9,126 nt of DNA, taken from an uncultured Bacteroidales bacterium. Lineage in GTDB: Bacteria; Bacteroidota; Bacteroidia; Bacteroidales; UBA932. The stretch lies in NCBI GenBank assembly GCA_927798505.1, contig CAKMNE010000048.1, forward strand, positions 1 through 9,126, given 5' to 3'. Positions 1-7,253 of this stretch are shown here, piece after piece. The notes under the pieces were generated by a model, which made no database searches, was not told the DNA's origin, and saw only the letters and a program-made list of their open reading frames with translations. Position 1 is the stretch's first letter, and each line of letters opens with the position of its first letter. A program made the translations under genes and the position numbers.

Positions 1-15
1 AGTCAAGCTATTTTG

Positions 16-23
16 CAAATTTA
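16..23 (-). promoter_or_regulatory. Possible leftward -7 promoter element
   Basis: Read on the minus strand this is TAAATTTG, a perfect match to the Bacteroidota -7 consensus TAnnTTTG. It would drive a gene lying off the left edge, divergent from secDF. I see no good TTTG -33 element at the usual 19-21 base distance, and the target gene is outside the window, so the call rests on one 8-base motif in AT-rich DNA. Confidence 0.35.
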
Positions 24-67
24 GTAAAATAGATGCATTAGTCCCTTTCTTTGTTTCTATTTTTTCG

Positions 68-75
68 TAAATTTG
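68..75 (+). promoter_or_regulatory. -7 promoter element for secDF
   Basis: TAAATTTG matches the Bacteroidota -7 consensus TAnnTTTG exactly and lies 52 bases before the chosen ATG of secDF, leaving a leader of roughly 45 bases. The nearest upstream TTTG (50-53) is only 14 bases away, shorter than the usual 19-21, so the -33 element is weak or absent. No Shine-Dalgarno sequence precedes the ATG; the leader is A/T-rich, as is usual for this phylum. Confidence 0.55.
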
Positions 76-127
76 CAGGCTTATTGGCGATTTGCACAGA
101 AATAATAATTTTAAACTTATAAAACAC

Positions 128-3100
128 ATGCAAAGTAAAGGCGCAATCAGACTCGTGACGATCCTGCTCGTCCTTGCCTGCATCTGGCAGCTCTCCTTCA
201 CAGTGGCTACTGCGGTAGGACAGAAGAAGGCTGACAAGTATGCAGAGGCCAAGGCGGAGGCATTCGACCTCACAAAGGTTGCTGCGGAGAATCAGGCATA
301 CGCGCTTGACTCCGTCAGGAAGCACGAGAGCAGGTGGTACATCGATTCCATCTCATCACAAAAATTCTATTCAGGTTACACTTACAAGGACGTAAAGGCT
401 AAGGAGCTCAATCTCGGTCTGGACCTCAAGGGAGGTATGAACGTGATGCTTCAGGTGCAGCTCGAGGATCTCGTGAAAGCACTTGCAGGCGAGCAGACTC
501 CTGAGTTCCAGCAGGCTATCGCTCTGGCAAAGCAGAGGTCCGTGAGCAGCCGCGCAGACTTCATCACCCTTTTTGCAGAAGCTTGGAAAGAGGTTTCCGG
601 AGGCCAGAGGCTTGCACAGGTATTCGGCACTTACGAGATGCGCGAGCGCATCAAGCCTGAGAGCACCGATGACGAGGTCATCAGCGTAATCAGGGAGGAT
701 GCCGATGCTGCCGTTGCAAACTCATTCAACGTGCTGAGGAACCGTATCGACCGCTTCGGCGTGGCTTCCCCTTCTATCCAGAAGATAGGAAACACAGGCC
801 GCATCCTCGTCGAGCTTCCTGGTGTCAAGGAGCCTGAGCGTGTCCGCAAGCTGCTCCAGGGAACAGCTTCCCTTGAGTTCTGGACAACATACGAGAACAG
901 CGAGATTTTCCCTTACCTCGCCGAGGCCAACAGCGCTCTTGCAGAGCTTGTCAGCGTAGAAGAAGCTCCTGCAACAGAGGTTAAGGATGCTGTTCAGGCT
1001 GAGCTGGATGCCCAAAACGCAAGCGTTTCTGAGGCTGACCGCAAGGCCAATCCGCTCTTCTCCGTTCTCAGCCCGGTAGGCTCCCAGGGTCGCGGAGCAT
1101 GCATAGGTCTTGCCAATGCGGTAGATACCGCAAAGGTCAACGCCCTGCTCAGGCAGACCAAGGATATCTTCCCTGCCGAGTTCCGTCCTATGTGGTCAGT
1201 AAAGCCTTCGCAGTATGCTGCAGCTGACAATATCTACGAACTCATTGCCATCAAGGCTTCTTCACGCGACGGCAAGGCTCCGCTCGACGGAAGCTCAGTG
1301 ACCGACGCACGCGTAGCCTATGACAACCAGCGCGGCGGCTCTCCTTCCGTTTCAATGACCATGAACGCAGAAGGCGCCAACATCTGGGCACGTCTGACCA
1401 AGGAGAACATCGGCAAGCAGATTGCCATCGTTCTCGACGGTACCGTTTACTCCTATCCTGTTGTCAATGGCGAGATTACCGGAGGTAACTCACAGATTAC
1501 CGGAAACTTCGACATCGAGGAGGCCACTGACCTTACCAACGTGCTCAAGTCAGGTAAGCTCCCTGCACCTGCAACCATCGTTCAGGAGCAGGTCGTAGGA
1601 CCTTCACTCGGTGCAGAGTCCATCCGTTCCGGACTCATCTCCTTCATCATCGCATTCATTCTCGTGCTCCTCTACATGGTATTCTTCTACCGTGGAGCAG
1701 GTTTGGCTGCCGATCTCGCACTTATCACCAACGTTGTTCTCCTCTTCGGTACACTTGCAGCCTTCGGCGCAACCCTTACCCTGCCTGGTATCGCGGGTCT
1801 CATCCTGACCCTGGGTATGGCAGTGGATGCCAACGTGATTATCTACGAGCGCATCAAGGAAGAGCTTAAGGCCGGCAAGGGTCTGAGCAAGGCCATCCAC
1901 GACGGTTACCAGAACGCATATTCCGCAATCATCGACGGTCAGGTTACTACCCTGCTTACCGGTATCGTTCTTGCTGTCTTCGGTTCAGGTCCTATCCAGG
2001 GCTTCGCCACCACCCTCATCATCGGTATCATCACTTCAGTTCTTACCTCTATCTTCGTTACCCGTCTGGTATTCGAAGACCGCGTAAGCAAGGGCAAGAA
2101 CATCACCTTCGAGACCAAGATGACCGCAGGTTTCCTGAAGAACACCAAGGCCAACTTCCTCGGAGCACGCAAGTGGTCCTACATCGTTTCCGGAGTGCTC
2201 ATCCTCATCTCCCTCGGTTCAATCTTCATCAAGGGCTTTACCTATGGTGTTGACTTCACCGGTGGCCGTACCTATGTCGTAAGATTCGACAAGCCGGTTG
2301 TTGCAGAGGATGTCCGCGAGGCTACCCTCGCTGTCTTCAACGAGGCTGCCGCAGCTGATGAGAATGTGAAGAGCGCTTCTGTAGAAGTTAAGCAGTTCGG
2401 TGGTGACAGCCAGATGAAGATTACCACTTCCTACAAGTACGAGAACGAGTCTTCAGAGGTTGACCATGAAATCGAAGGTATGCTTTACACAGCTCTCAAG
2501 GGCTTCTTCGCAGAGGACCTTACTCTCGACAGCTTCACTTCTACCCTGGAGAACCCTAACGGTATCATCAGTTCCGACAAGGTTGGTGCTACAATTGCCA
2601 ACGACATCAAGCGCAATGCGATTATCTCCGTGATTCTCGCCCTGCTTGTGATCTTCGCCTACATCGCTTGGCGCTTCAAGGGCTGGGCCTGGGGTCTTGG
2701 TGGTGTCGTTTCACTTGCACATACCGCAGTTATCATCATCGGCTTCTTCTCACTGTTTACCGGAATCCTTCCGTTCAACCTGGACGTTGACCAGACCTTT
2801 ATCGCTGCTATCCTGACCATCATCGGTTATGCTATCAACGATAATGTGGTGATCTTCGACCGTATCCGTGAGAACCTGATGCTGCATCCTAACGACAAGT
2901 TCGAGGACACAGTGAACAAGTCCCTCAACGCTACATTGACCCGTACGGTGAACACCTCCGTTTCTACCCTCCTCCCTATGCTTGCAATCGCAATCTTCGG
3001 TGGCGAGTCAATCCGCGGACTTTCCGTTGCCCTCTGCCTCGGTATCCTCATCGGTACCTACGCTTCAATTATGATCGGTACCCCGATTATGGTTGATGCC

Positions 3101-3139
3101 GCACGTGCCTCAATGAAGAAGAAGGCTGCAAAGAAGTAG
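128..3139 (+). CDS. secDF: Fused SecD-SecF protein translocase subunit
   Basis: SecDF is an RND-type inner-membrane protein that uses the proton motive force to help SecYEG/SecA complete export. The 1,003-residue product has SecD first: TM1 at about 6-29, the LGLDLKGGM motif at 96-104, a large periplasmic domain to about 495, then TM2-6 (about 501-648) with the signature GMAVDANVIIYERI at 563-576. SecF follows: TM at about 684-704, GVDFTGGR at 707-714, a second periplasmic domain, and the last TM block (about 829-985) with GYAINDNVVIFDRIREN at 900-916. This gives twelve predicted TM segments and no break. Fusion and length of about 1,000 residues are normal in Bacteroidota; the extra length is largely an insertion at about 255-385 of the first periplasmic domain. 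A TTG at 92 would add 12 hydrophilic residues; I prefer the ATG at 128 because it sits directly before TM1. The gene appears monocistronic, ending in a terminator. Confidence 0.97.
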   Translation: MQSKGAIRLVTILLVLACIWQLSFTVATAVGQKKADKYAEAKAEAFDLTKVAAENQAYALDSVRKHESRWYIDSISSQKFYSGYTYKDVKAKELNLGLDLKGGMNVMLQVQLEDLVKALAGEQTPEFQQAIALAKQRSVSSRADFITLFAEAWKEVSGGQRLAQVFGTYEMRERIKPESTDDEVISVIREDADAAVANSFNVLRNRIDRFGVASPSIQKIGNTGRILVELPGVKEPERVRKLLQGTASLEFWTTYENSEIFPYLAEANSALAELVSVEEAPATEVKDAVQAELDAQNASVSEADRKANPLFSVLSPVGSQGRGACIGLANAVDTAKVNALLRQTKDIFPAEFRPMWSVKPSQYAAADNIYELIAIKASSRDGKAPLDGSSVTDARVAYDNQRGGSPSVSMTMNAEGANIWARLTKENIGKQIAIVLDGTVYSYPVVNGEITGGNSQITGNFDIEEATDLTNVLKSGKLPAPATIVQEQVVGPSLGAESIRSGLISFIIAFILVLLYMVFFYRGAGLAADLALITNVVLLFGTLAAFGATLTLPGIAGLILTLGMAVDANVIIYERIKEELKAGKGLSKAIHDGYQNAYSAIIDGQVTTLLTGIVLAVFGSGPIQGFATTLIIGIITSVLTSIFVTRLVFEDRVSKGKNITFETKMTAGFLKNTKANFLGARKWSYIVSGVLILISLGSIFIKGFTYGVDFTGGRTYVVRFDKPVVAEDVREATLAVFNEAAAADENVKSASVEVKQFGGDSQMKITTSYKYENESSEVDHEIEGMLYTALKGFFAEDLTLDSFTSTLENPNGIISSDKVGATIANDIKRNAIISVILALLVIFAYIAWRFKGWAWGLGGVVSLAHTAVIIIGFFSLFTGILPFNLDVDQTFIAAILTIIGYAINDNVVIFDRIRENLMLHPNDKFEDTVNKSLNATLTRTVNTSVSTLLPMLAIAIFGGESIRGLSVALCLGILIGTYASIMIGTPIMVDAARASMKKKAAKK

Positions 3140-3164
3140 TCTTGAGATACACACAATAGCAAAT

Positions 3165-3201
3165 AGCCGGAACTCGTAAGGGTTCCGGTTGTTGTTTTGT
3201 T
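3165..3201 (+). terminator. Intrinsic terminator after secDF
   Basis: An 11-pair stem (3165-3175 with 3180-3190, core CCGGAAC/GTTCCGG, with G-U pairs near both ends) closes on a GTAA tetraloop of the stable GNRA type. It is followed by a T-rich run with scattered G (3189-3201). It lies 25 bases past the secDF stop and 10 bases before the stop of the convergent downstream gene. In the opposite direction the stem lacks a comparable T run, so it should mainly stop secDF transcripts. Confidence 0.85.
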
Positions 3202-3211
3202 CAGGAGAAGG

Positions 3212-4057
3212 CTATTGCATAACTGAAGTGTCAAGCTGTAGCATTATCGGGTAGTGGTCGCTGACTCCTCCGAGATAGCGGGGACCTGAGAAGGTGCGCA
3301 GGGGTTTGACCCCACCATAGTTCTTGTCCTCAGTGGTAAGAATGTCCAGGTTGCACACCTCAAGGGCGCCGTTCAGGTCTTTGACCAGGCAACGGTCAAT
3401 CTGTTCCCACTGTCCTTCGAATTTGATAGTCCCAGCGAAGCCCTGCGGCTCGATTTCACGAAGGTTTCCCATCAGCGAATCCGACTGCGCACTGCGGGTG
3501 TCATTGAAATCCCCCATCACCACAAGCGGACCTTGGATAAAACGGGCCAGGGAATCTATCGTGCGAAGCGCACAGACGCGCCTTCGGGCAGCCTCCTGAG
3601 AGCCCCCTCTTTTCGAAGGGAGATGGCAAACCATAAGCGTCAGCGAATCGAACTCACAAAGCAGGATGTCGCGGGTGGCAAGGGTGTCTGAATCCATGAC
3701 CAGCGGCACAGCCCGGCTGCGGGGCCGTTCTCCGCGGTAGAGAAGCGCGCAGTCGATTCCCCTGTGATCCCTGGAATCGAAATGCACATAGCGGTAGCCG
3801 TAAGCGCTCAGGGCAGTCTGATAGACCAGCTGCCTGAGCACATAGTCATTGTCCACCTCCGCGAGGGCTACGTAGTCCGGAGGCGCACCGGTAGAGTCTG
3901 CGAGTGAAAGCACCACCTTGGAAATGGCGCGGGCCTTGGTCATCATTCTGGACCTTGTCCAATACTGAGGAGCAGATGCTGAGCGCGGGTCGAAGAAGTT
4001 CTCCACATTCCAGAAAACCGCCACCGCCGAGAAGAGAAGTATCATAGTCCTTTTCAT
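3212..4057 (-). CDS. Endonuclease/exonuclease/phosphatase-fold protein
   Basis: The 281-residue product belongs to the metal-dependent endonuclease/exonuclease/phosphatase superfamily (DNase I and AP-endonuclease fold); the substrate cannot be told from sequence. The core motifs are in order: WNVENFFD at 16-23, the metal-binding glutamate in LAEVDN (E67), HFDSRDHRGID at 92-102, CHLPSKRGG with H145, the GDFND motif at 182-186, and the terminal SDHYP at 266-270 with the expected catalytic Asp-His pair. Bacteroidota carry many such proteins, often exported. Here a hydrophobic N-terminus (residues 4-15) runs straight into the first core strand, so a cleaved signal peptide would have little room; cytoplasmic or membrane-tethered location remains open. 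No in-frame ATG lies upstream before the stop at 4096-4094. No Shine-Dalgarno sequence is seen. It is convergent with secDF and divergent from ychF, so probably a single-gene unit. Confidence 0.88.
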   Translation of the reverse strand: MKRTMILLFSAVAVFWNVENFFDPRSASAPQYWTRSRMMTKARAISKVVLSLADSTGAPPDYVALAEVDNDYVLRQLVYQTALSAYGYRYVHFDSRDHRGIDCALLYRGERPRSRAVPLVMDSDTLATRDILLCEFDSLTLMVCHLPSKRGGSQEAARRRVCALRTIDSLARFIQGPLVVMGDFNDTRSAQSDSLMGNLREIEPQGFAGTIKFEGQWEQIDRCLVKDLNGALEVCNLDILTTEDKNYGGVKPLRTFSGPRYLGGVSDHYPIMLQLDTSVMQ

Positions 4058-4058
4058 A

Positions 4059-4072
4059 CCGCAAAAATGCGG
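4059..4072. other. Small perfect hairpin between divergent genes
   Basis: CCGCA-AAAA-TGCGG forms a 5-pair stem with a 4-base loop, immediately upstream of the ATG of the leftward nuclease gene and 9 bases from the ychF -7 element. In the nuclease transcript it would sit directly against the start codon and could limit translation, if the transcript begins far enough upstream. It also overlaps a 7-of-8 match to TAnnTTTG on the minus strand (4062-4069). The role is inferred only. Confidence 0.35.
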
Positions 4073-4081
4073 AATTTTCCT

Positions 4082-4089
4082 TAAATTTG
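4082..4089 (+). promoter_or_regulatory. -7 promoter element for the ychF operon
   Basis: TAAATTTG, identical to the secDF element, matches the Bacteroidota -7 consensus TAnnTTTG and lies 20 bases before the ychF ATG. This leaves a leader of only about 10-15 bases with no Shine-Dalgarno sequence. No clear TTTG is seen at the -33 position. It is the only promoter-like motif I found for the following three-gene run. Confidence 0.55.
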
Positions 4090-4109
4090 TATGTTATATC
4101 TATTAGAAT

Positions 4110-5210
4110 ATGTCATTAAAATGCGGTATCGTCGGATTGCCTAATGTCGGCAAGTCCACCCTCTTCAACTGTATCAGTTCAGGAAAGGCGCAAAGCGCCA
4201 ATTTTCCATTCTGCACTATAGAACCGAATCTCGGCTCGACCAATGTCCCTGACAAGCGCCTCGAGGTGCTCAGCGAGATCTGCAAGCCTCAGCGCACCAT
4301 CCCTGCGACTGTGGACATTGTGGACATCGCCGGCCTGGTCAAGGGCGCAAGCCATGGCGAAGGCCTCGGAAACCAGTTCCTGGCAAACATACGCGAGTGC
4401 GATGCCATCCTGCATGTGCTGCGCTGCTTCGATGACGGCAACATTGTCCATGTGGACGGCAGCGTGGACCCGGTAAGGGACAAGGAGGTGGTGGACACTG
4501 AACTCCAGATAAAGGACCTGGAGACTGTAGAGGCCCGTCTTGGAAAGTGCGAGAAGGCCGGCAAGGCGGGAGACAAGGAAGCTGCAAAGCTTGCTGCGCT
4601 GCTCACCCGCTATCGCGATGCCCTGCTTCAGGGCAAATCCTGCCGCAGCGTCCAGTTTGTCAATGACGAAGAGGCTGCCCTCGCGCGAGACCTCTTCCTG
4701 CTCACCAATAAGCCTGTGATGTATGTCTGCAATGTGGACGATGCTTCCGCAGTCAGCGGCAATGACTACGTGGACGCCGTGCGTGAGGCCGTGAAGGACG
4801 AGGGAGCGGAGATTCTGGTGATTTCCGCCCGCACAGAGGCCGACATTGCCGAGATGGAGGACTACGACGACAGGCAGATGTTCCTGGAGGAGATGGGGCT
4901 TCAAGAGTCCGGAGTCGTAAGGCTCATCCAGGGCGCATACCATCTTCTCGGACTCCAGACCTTCTTCACCGCCGGAAGCGACGAGTGCAGGGCCTGGACC
5001 ATACACAAAGGAGACAAGGCTCCGAAAGCCGCTGGAGTCATCCATACCGACTTCGAAAAGGGCTTCATCCGCGCCGAAGTTATCAAATACGACGATTTCG
5101 TGAACCTCAAGACGGAGGCCGCCTGCCGCGCAGCCGGAAAGCTGGGCGTCGAAGGCAAGGACTATGTGGTGCAGGACGGAGACATCATGCACTTCCTCTT
5201 CAATGTTTAG
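4110..5210 (+). CDS. ychF: YchF/OLA1-family ribosome-associated ATPase/GTPase
   Basis: YchF is a conserved P-loop NTPase of the Obg-related group that binds ribosomes and, in characterised members, prefers ATP; it is linked to translation and stress responses. The 366-residue length is typical. Visible parts: P-loop GLPNVGKS at 9-16, the NFPFCTIEPN switch region at 31-40, DIAGLVKGASHGEGLG at 72-87 (G3 and the family hallmark), a charged helical arm at about 125-200, the G4 position as NVDD at 208-211 (family members usually have Glu last), and a C-terminal TGS domain with KAPKAAGVIHTDFEKGFIRA at 303-322 and DYVVQDGDIMHF at 351-362. The start is set by the conserved N-terminus running straight into the P-loop. 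It is the first gene of a compact operon, 3 bases before rsmA. Confidence 0.97.
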   Translation: MSLKCGIVGLPNVGKSTLFNCISSGKAQSANFPFCTIEPNLGSTNVPDKRLEVLSEICKPQRTIPATVDIVDIAGLVKGASHGEGLGNQFLANIRECDAILHVLRCFDDGNIVHVDGSVDPVRDKEVVDTELQIKDLETVEARLGKCEKAGKAGDKEAAKLAALLTRYRDALLQGKSCRSVQFVNDEEAALARDLFLLTNKPVMYVCNVDDASAVSGNDYVDAVREAVKDEGAEILVISARTEADIAEMEDYDDRQMFLEEMGLQESGVVRLIQGAYHLLGLQTFFTAGSDECRAWTIHKGDKAPKAAGVIHTDFEKGFIRAEVIKYDDFVNLKTEAACRAAGKLGVEGKDYVVQDGDIMHFLFNV

Positions 5211-5213
5211 TCT

Positions 5214-5987
5214 ATGGAAGTAAGAGCGAAGAAAGCCCTCGGACAGCATTTTCTCACCGATCTGAGCATCGCACACAGGATTGTGGATGCCCTGTCGGTC
5301 AGCCCCGTGAGGGATGTGCTCGAAATAGGCCCGGGAATGGGCGTGCTTACCCAATACCTGGTGGAAAGGCCGGACCTGGACCTTAAGTTGGTGGAACTCG
5401 ACTCCGAGTCCGTGGTCTATCTGATGAACCATTTCCAGGGAATGGCGGGAAAGCTGATGGAGGCCGATTACCTGCGCCTGGACATGCACAAGGTCTTTCC
5501 CGGCAGCTACCGCGTGATAGGCAATTTCCCGTACAACATCTCCTCCCAGATTTTCTTCAAGATTCTGGAAGACAAGGACCGCATCCTGGAGGTAGTTTGC
5601 ATGATTCAGAAGGAGGTTGCCGACCGCATCGCCGAAGGGCCGGGCAGCAAGCCCTACGGCATCCTGTCCGTTCTGCTTCAGGCCTGGTACGACATCGAAT
5701 ATGTGGTGGCCGTGGGCCCGGGAGCGTTCTGCCCTCCTCCGAAAGTTAAGTCGGCTGTAATCCGGCTGGTCCGTAACTCCAGAAGCGATTTGGGCTGCAA
5801 CGAGGCGCTCTTCAGGCAAGTGGTAAAAACAGCCTTCAACCAGAGGCGCAAGACGCTCAGAAATGCCCTTAAACCACTCTTGCGAGAAGACATCGATACA
5901 AGCGACGAAGTGTTCAATCTCAGGGCCGAGGCCTTGGGCGTGGAGGACTTTGTGGCGCTCACCAGAAGATTCGAGACAAACCAATAA
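5214..5987 (+). CDS. rsmA: 16S rRNA A1518/A1519 N6-dimethyltransferase
   Basis: RsmA (KsgA) uses S-adenosylmethionine to dimethylate two adjacent adenines in the helix 45 loop of 16S rRNA, a late 30S checkpoint; its loss gives kasugamycin resistance in other bacteria. The 257-residue product has the family order: KKALGQHFLTD at 6-16, SAM-binding motif I EIGPGMG at 37-43, the acidic VELD at 60-63 that ends the second strand, the ADYLRLD segment at 84-90, catalytic motif IV NFPYNI at 104-109, then PYGILSVLLQ at 147-156, FCPPPKVKSAVIRL at 172-185 and the C-terminal FNQRRKTLRNAL at 208-219. Phe instead of Leu in the second position of motif IV is accepted in this family. The ATG follows the ychF stop by 3 bases, so translation is probably coupled; no Shine-Dalgarno sequence is present. 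Confidence 0.97.
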   Translation: MEVRAKKALGQHFLTDLSIAHRIVDALSVSPVRDVLEIGPGMGVLTQYLVERPDLDLKLVELDSESVVYLMNHFQGMAGKLMEADYLRLDMHKVFPGSYRVIGNFPYNISSQIFFKILEDKDRILEVVCMIQKEVADRIAEGPGSKPYGILSVLLQAWYDIEYVVAVGPGAFCPPPKVKSAVIRLVRNSRSDLGCNEALFRQVVKTAFNQRRKTLRNALKPLLREDIDTSDEVFNLRAEALGVEDFVALTRRFETNQ

Positions 5988-5996
5988 TTCATAACA

Positions 5997-7148
5997 ATGA
6001 AACAGAAGATTCAAAGCAAGTTCAATGAACTGTTCGGCCAGGGAGGTCATCTCTATGCCAGCGCAGGCCGCATCAACCTTATCGGCGAGCACACCGATTA
6101 CAATGGGGGCTATGTGTTCCCGGGCGCAATCGACAAGGTCCTGATGGCTCAGATCGCCCCTAACGGTACAGATAAGGTGCGCGCCTTCTCCCTCGACTAC
6201 AACGAGTTGTGCGAGTTCGGCCTCAACGAGGAGGACAAGCCGTCCCAGTCTTGGGCCTGCTACATCTTCGGAGTGTGCCGCGAGACTCTCAAGCGTGGCG
6301 GCAAGGTGCAGGGATTCGACACTGTGTTTGCAGGAGACGTTCCACTTGGAGCCGGTCTTTCCAGCTCCGCTGCCCTGGAGAGCTGTTTTGCCTACGCCAT
6401 CGACCAGATTAACGGCAATGGCTTCGACCGCTTCGAGCTTGCCAAAATCGGCCAGAGCACAGAGCACAACTACTGCGGTGTGAAGTGCGGCATCATGGAC
6501 CAGTTCGCTTCCTGCTTCGGCAAGGCCGGCTGCCTGATTCGCCTGAACTGCAAGACCCTGGAGTACAAGTACTTCCCGTTTGACCCTGAGAAGGCGGGCT
6601 ACAGGCTCGTGCTTGTGGACTCCTGCGTGAAGCACGAACTTGCCTCATCGGCCTACAACAAGCGCCGCGCATCCTGCGAGAATGCCGCCGCTGCCATACG
6701 CAAGAACCATCCTGAGGTGGAGTTCCTCAGCGACGCCAAGAGAGTATGGCTCGACGAGGTCATAGAGCAAATATCTGATGAGGACTTCCTTCGCGCCGAG
6801 TACGTGATCGGCGAAGTGCAGCGTGTGCTTGACGTGTGCGATGCCCTTGAGAGGGGTGACTATGAGATAGCGGGAGAGATGATGTACCAGACCCACTTCG
6901 GTCTCAGCCGCCTCTACGAGGTAAGCTGCGAGGAGCTCGACTTCCTCAACAAGCTTGCACGCAAGATGGATGTCACAGGTTCACGCGTGATGGGTGGCGG
7001 CTTTGGCGGTTGCACCATCAACCTCGTGAAGAAGGAACTCTATGACGATTTCGTCAAGGCTGCCACAGAGCAGTTCACCGCTAAGTTCGGTCACGCGCCG
7101 AAGATTTACGACGTTGTCATCTCCGACGGCGCGCGTATGGTGGAATAA
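5997..7148 (+). CDS. galK: Galactokinase (GHMP kinase family)
   Basis: Galactokinase phosphorylates alpha-D-galactose with ATP to galactose 1-phosphate, the entry step of the Leloir pathway, in the cytoplasm. The 383-residue product carries the galactokinase signature GRINLIGEHTDYNGG at 24-38 (sugar-binding E31, H32 and D34, plus R25), the GHMP phosphate-binding loop PLGAGLSSSAALE at 116-128, CGIMDQF at 164-170 with the expected catalytic Asp168, the AYN segment at 219-221, and the C-terminal VMGGGFGGCTINLV at 331-344. Because the complete signature including EHTDY is present, galactokinase is preferred over other GHMP sugar kinases; an N-acetylgalactosamine kinase is less likely but not excluded. 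It starts 9 bases after rsmA, so it is probably read through from the ychF promoter. No galT, galE, mutarotase or sugar transporter is visible here. Confidence 0.95.
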   Translation: MKQKIQSKFNELFGQGGHLYASAGRINLIGEHTDYNGGYVFPGAIDKVLMAQIAPNGTDKVRAFSLDYNELCEFGLNEEDKPSQSWACYIFGVCRETLKRGGKVQGFDTVFAGDVPLGAGLSSSAALESCFAYAIDQINGNGFDRFELAKIGQSTEHNYCGVKCGIMDQFASCFGKAGCLIRLNCKTLEYKYFPFDPEKAGYRLVLVDSCVKHELASSAYNKRRASCENAAAAIRKNHPEVEFLSDAKRVWLDEVIEQISDEDFLRAEYVIGEVQRVLDVCDALERGDYEIAGEMMYQTHFGLSRLYEVSCEELDFLNKLARKMDVTGSRVMGGGFGGCTINLVKKELYDDFVKAATEQFTAKFGHAPKIYDVVISDGARMVE

Positions 7149-7166
7149 TCCGTCCCGAAATCAACC

Positions 7167-7237
7167 GTCCGTAAAGCCCGACTTCGGTCATAAGCATCTC
7201 TGGAAATACGCTTTGACCGGTCGGGCAGGTCCCGGAC
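7167..7237. repeat. Large imperfect intergenic hairpin after galK
   Basis: GCCCGAC (7176-7182) and CGGTCA (7185-7190) pair with TGACCGGTCGGGC (7214-7226), interrupted by a two-base TT bulge. The stem continues inward as AAGC/GCTT (7192-7195 with 7210-7213) around a 14-base loop, giving 17 pairs. An outer GTCCG/CGGAC pair (7167-7171 with 7233-7237) could extend it. It sits between the convergent galK and ATPase genes. There is no T run on the galK side and only TTT on the other, so it is a poor intrinsic terminator; a transcript-end structure, Rho-region stem or dispersed palindromic repeat are alternatives. Confidence 0.6.
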
Positions 7238-7253
7238 CCGCAGATAGACGTTG

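Noticed and set aside
92..127. TTG at 92 as the start of secDF
   Set aside because: It adds 12 polar residues before TM1, and its position would leave a leader of only a few bases after the -7 element. The ATG at 128 sits directly before TM1.
3154..3217. A 7-base inverted repeat CAATAGC/GCTATTG around the secDF terminator
   Set aside because: Short arms at a distance of 50 bases in a small gap are weak evidence; the inner terminator hairpin explains the structure.
4179..6635. An 818-codon open frame on the minus strand opposite ychF, rsmA and most of galK
   Set aside because: All three plus-strand genes have complete, ordered family motifs. The antisense translation has no recognisable domain and looks like the mirror of biased codons in GC-rich genes. 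Its length across the gene junctions is curious but not evidence of coding.
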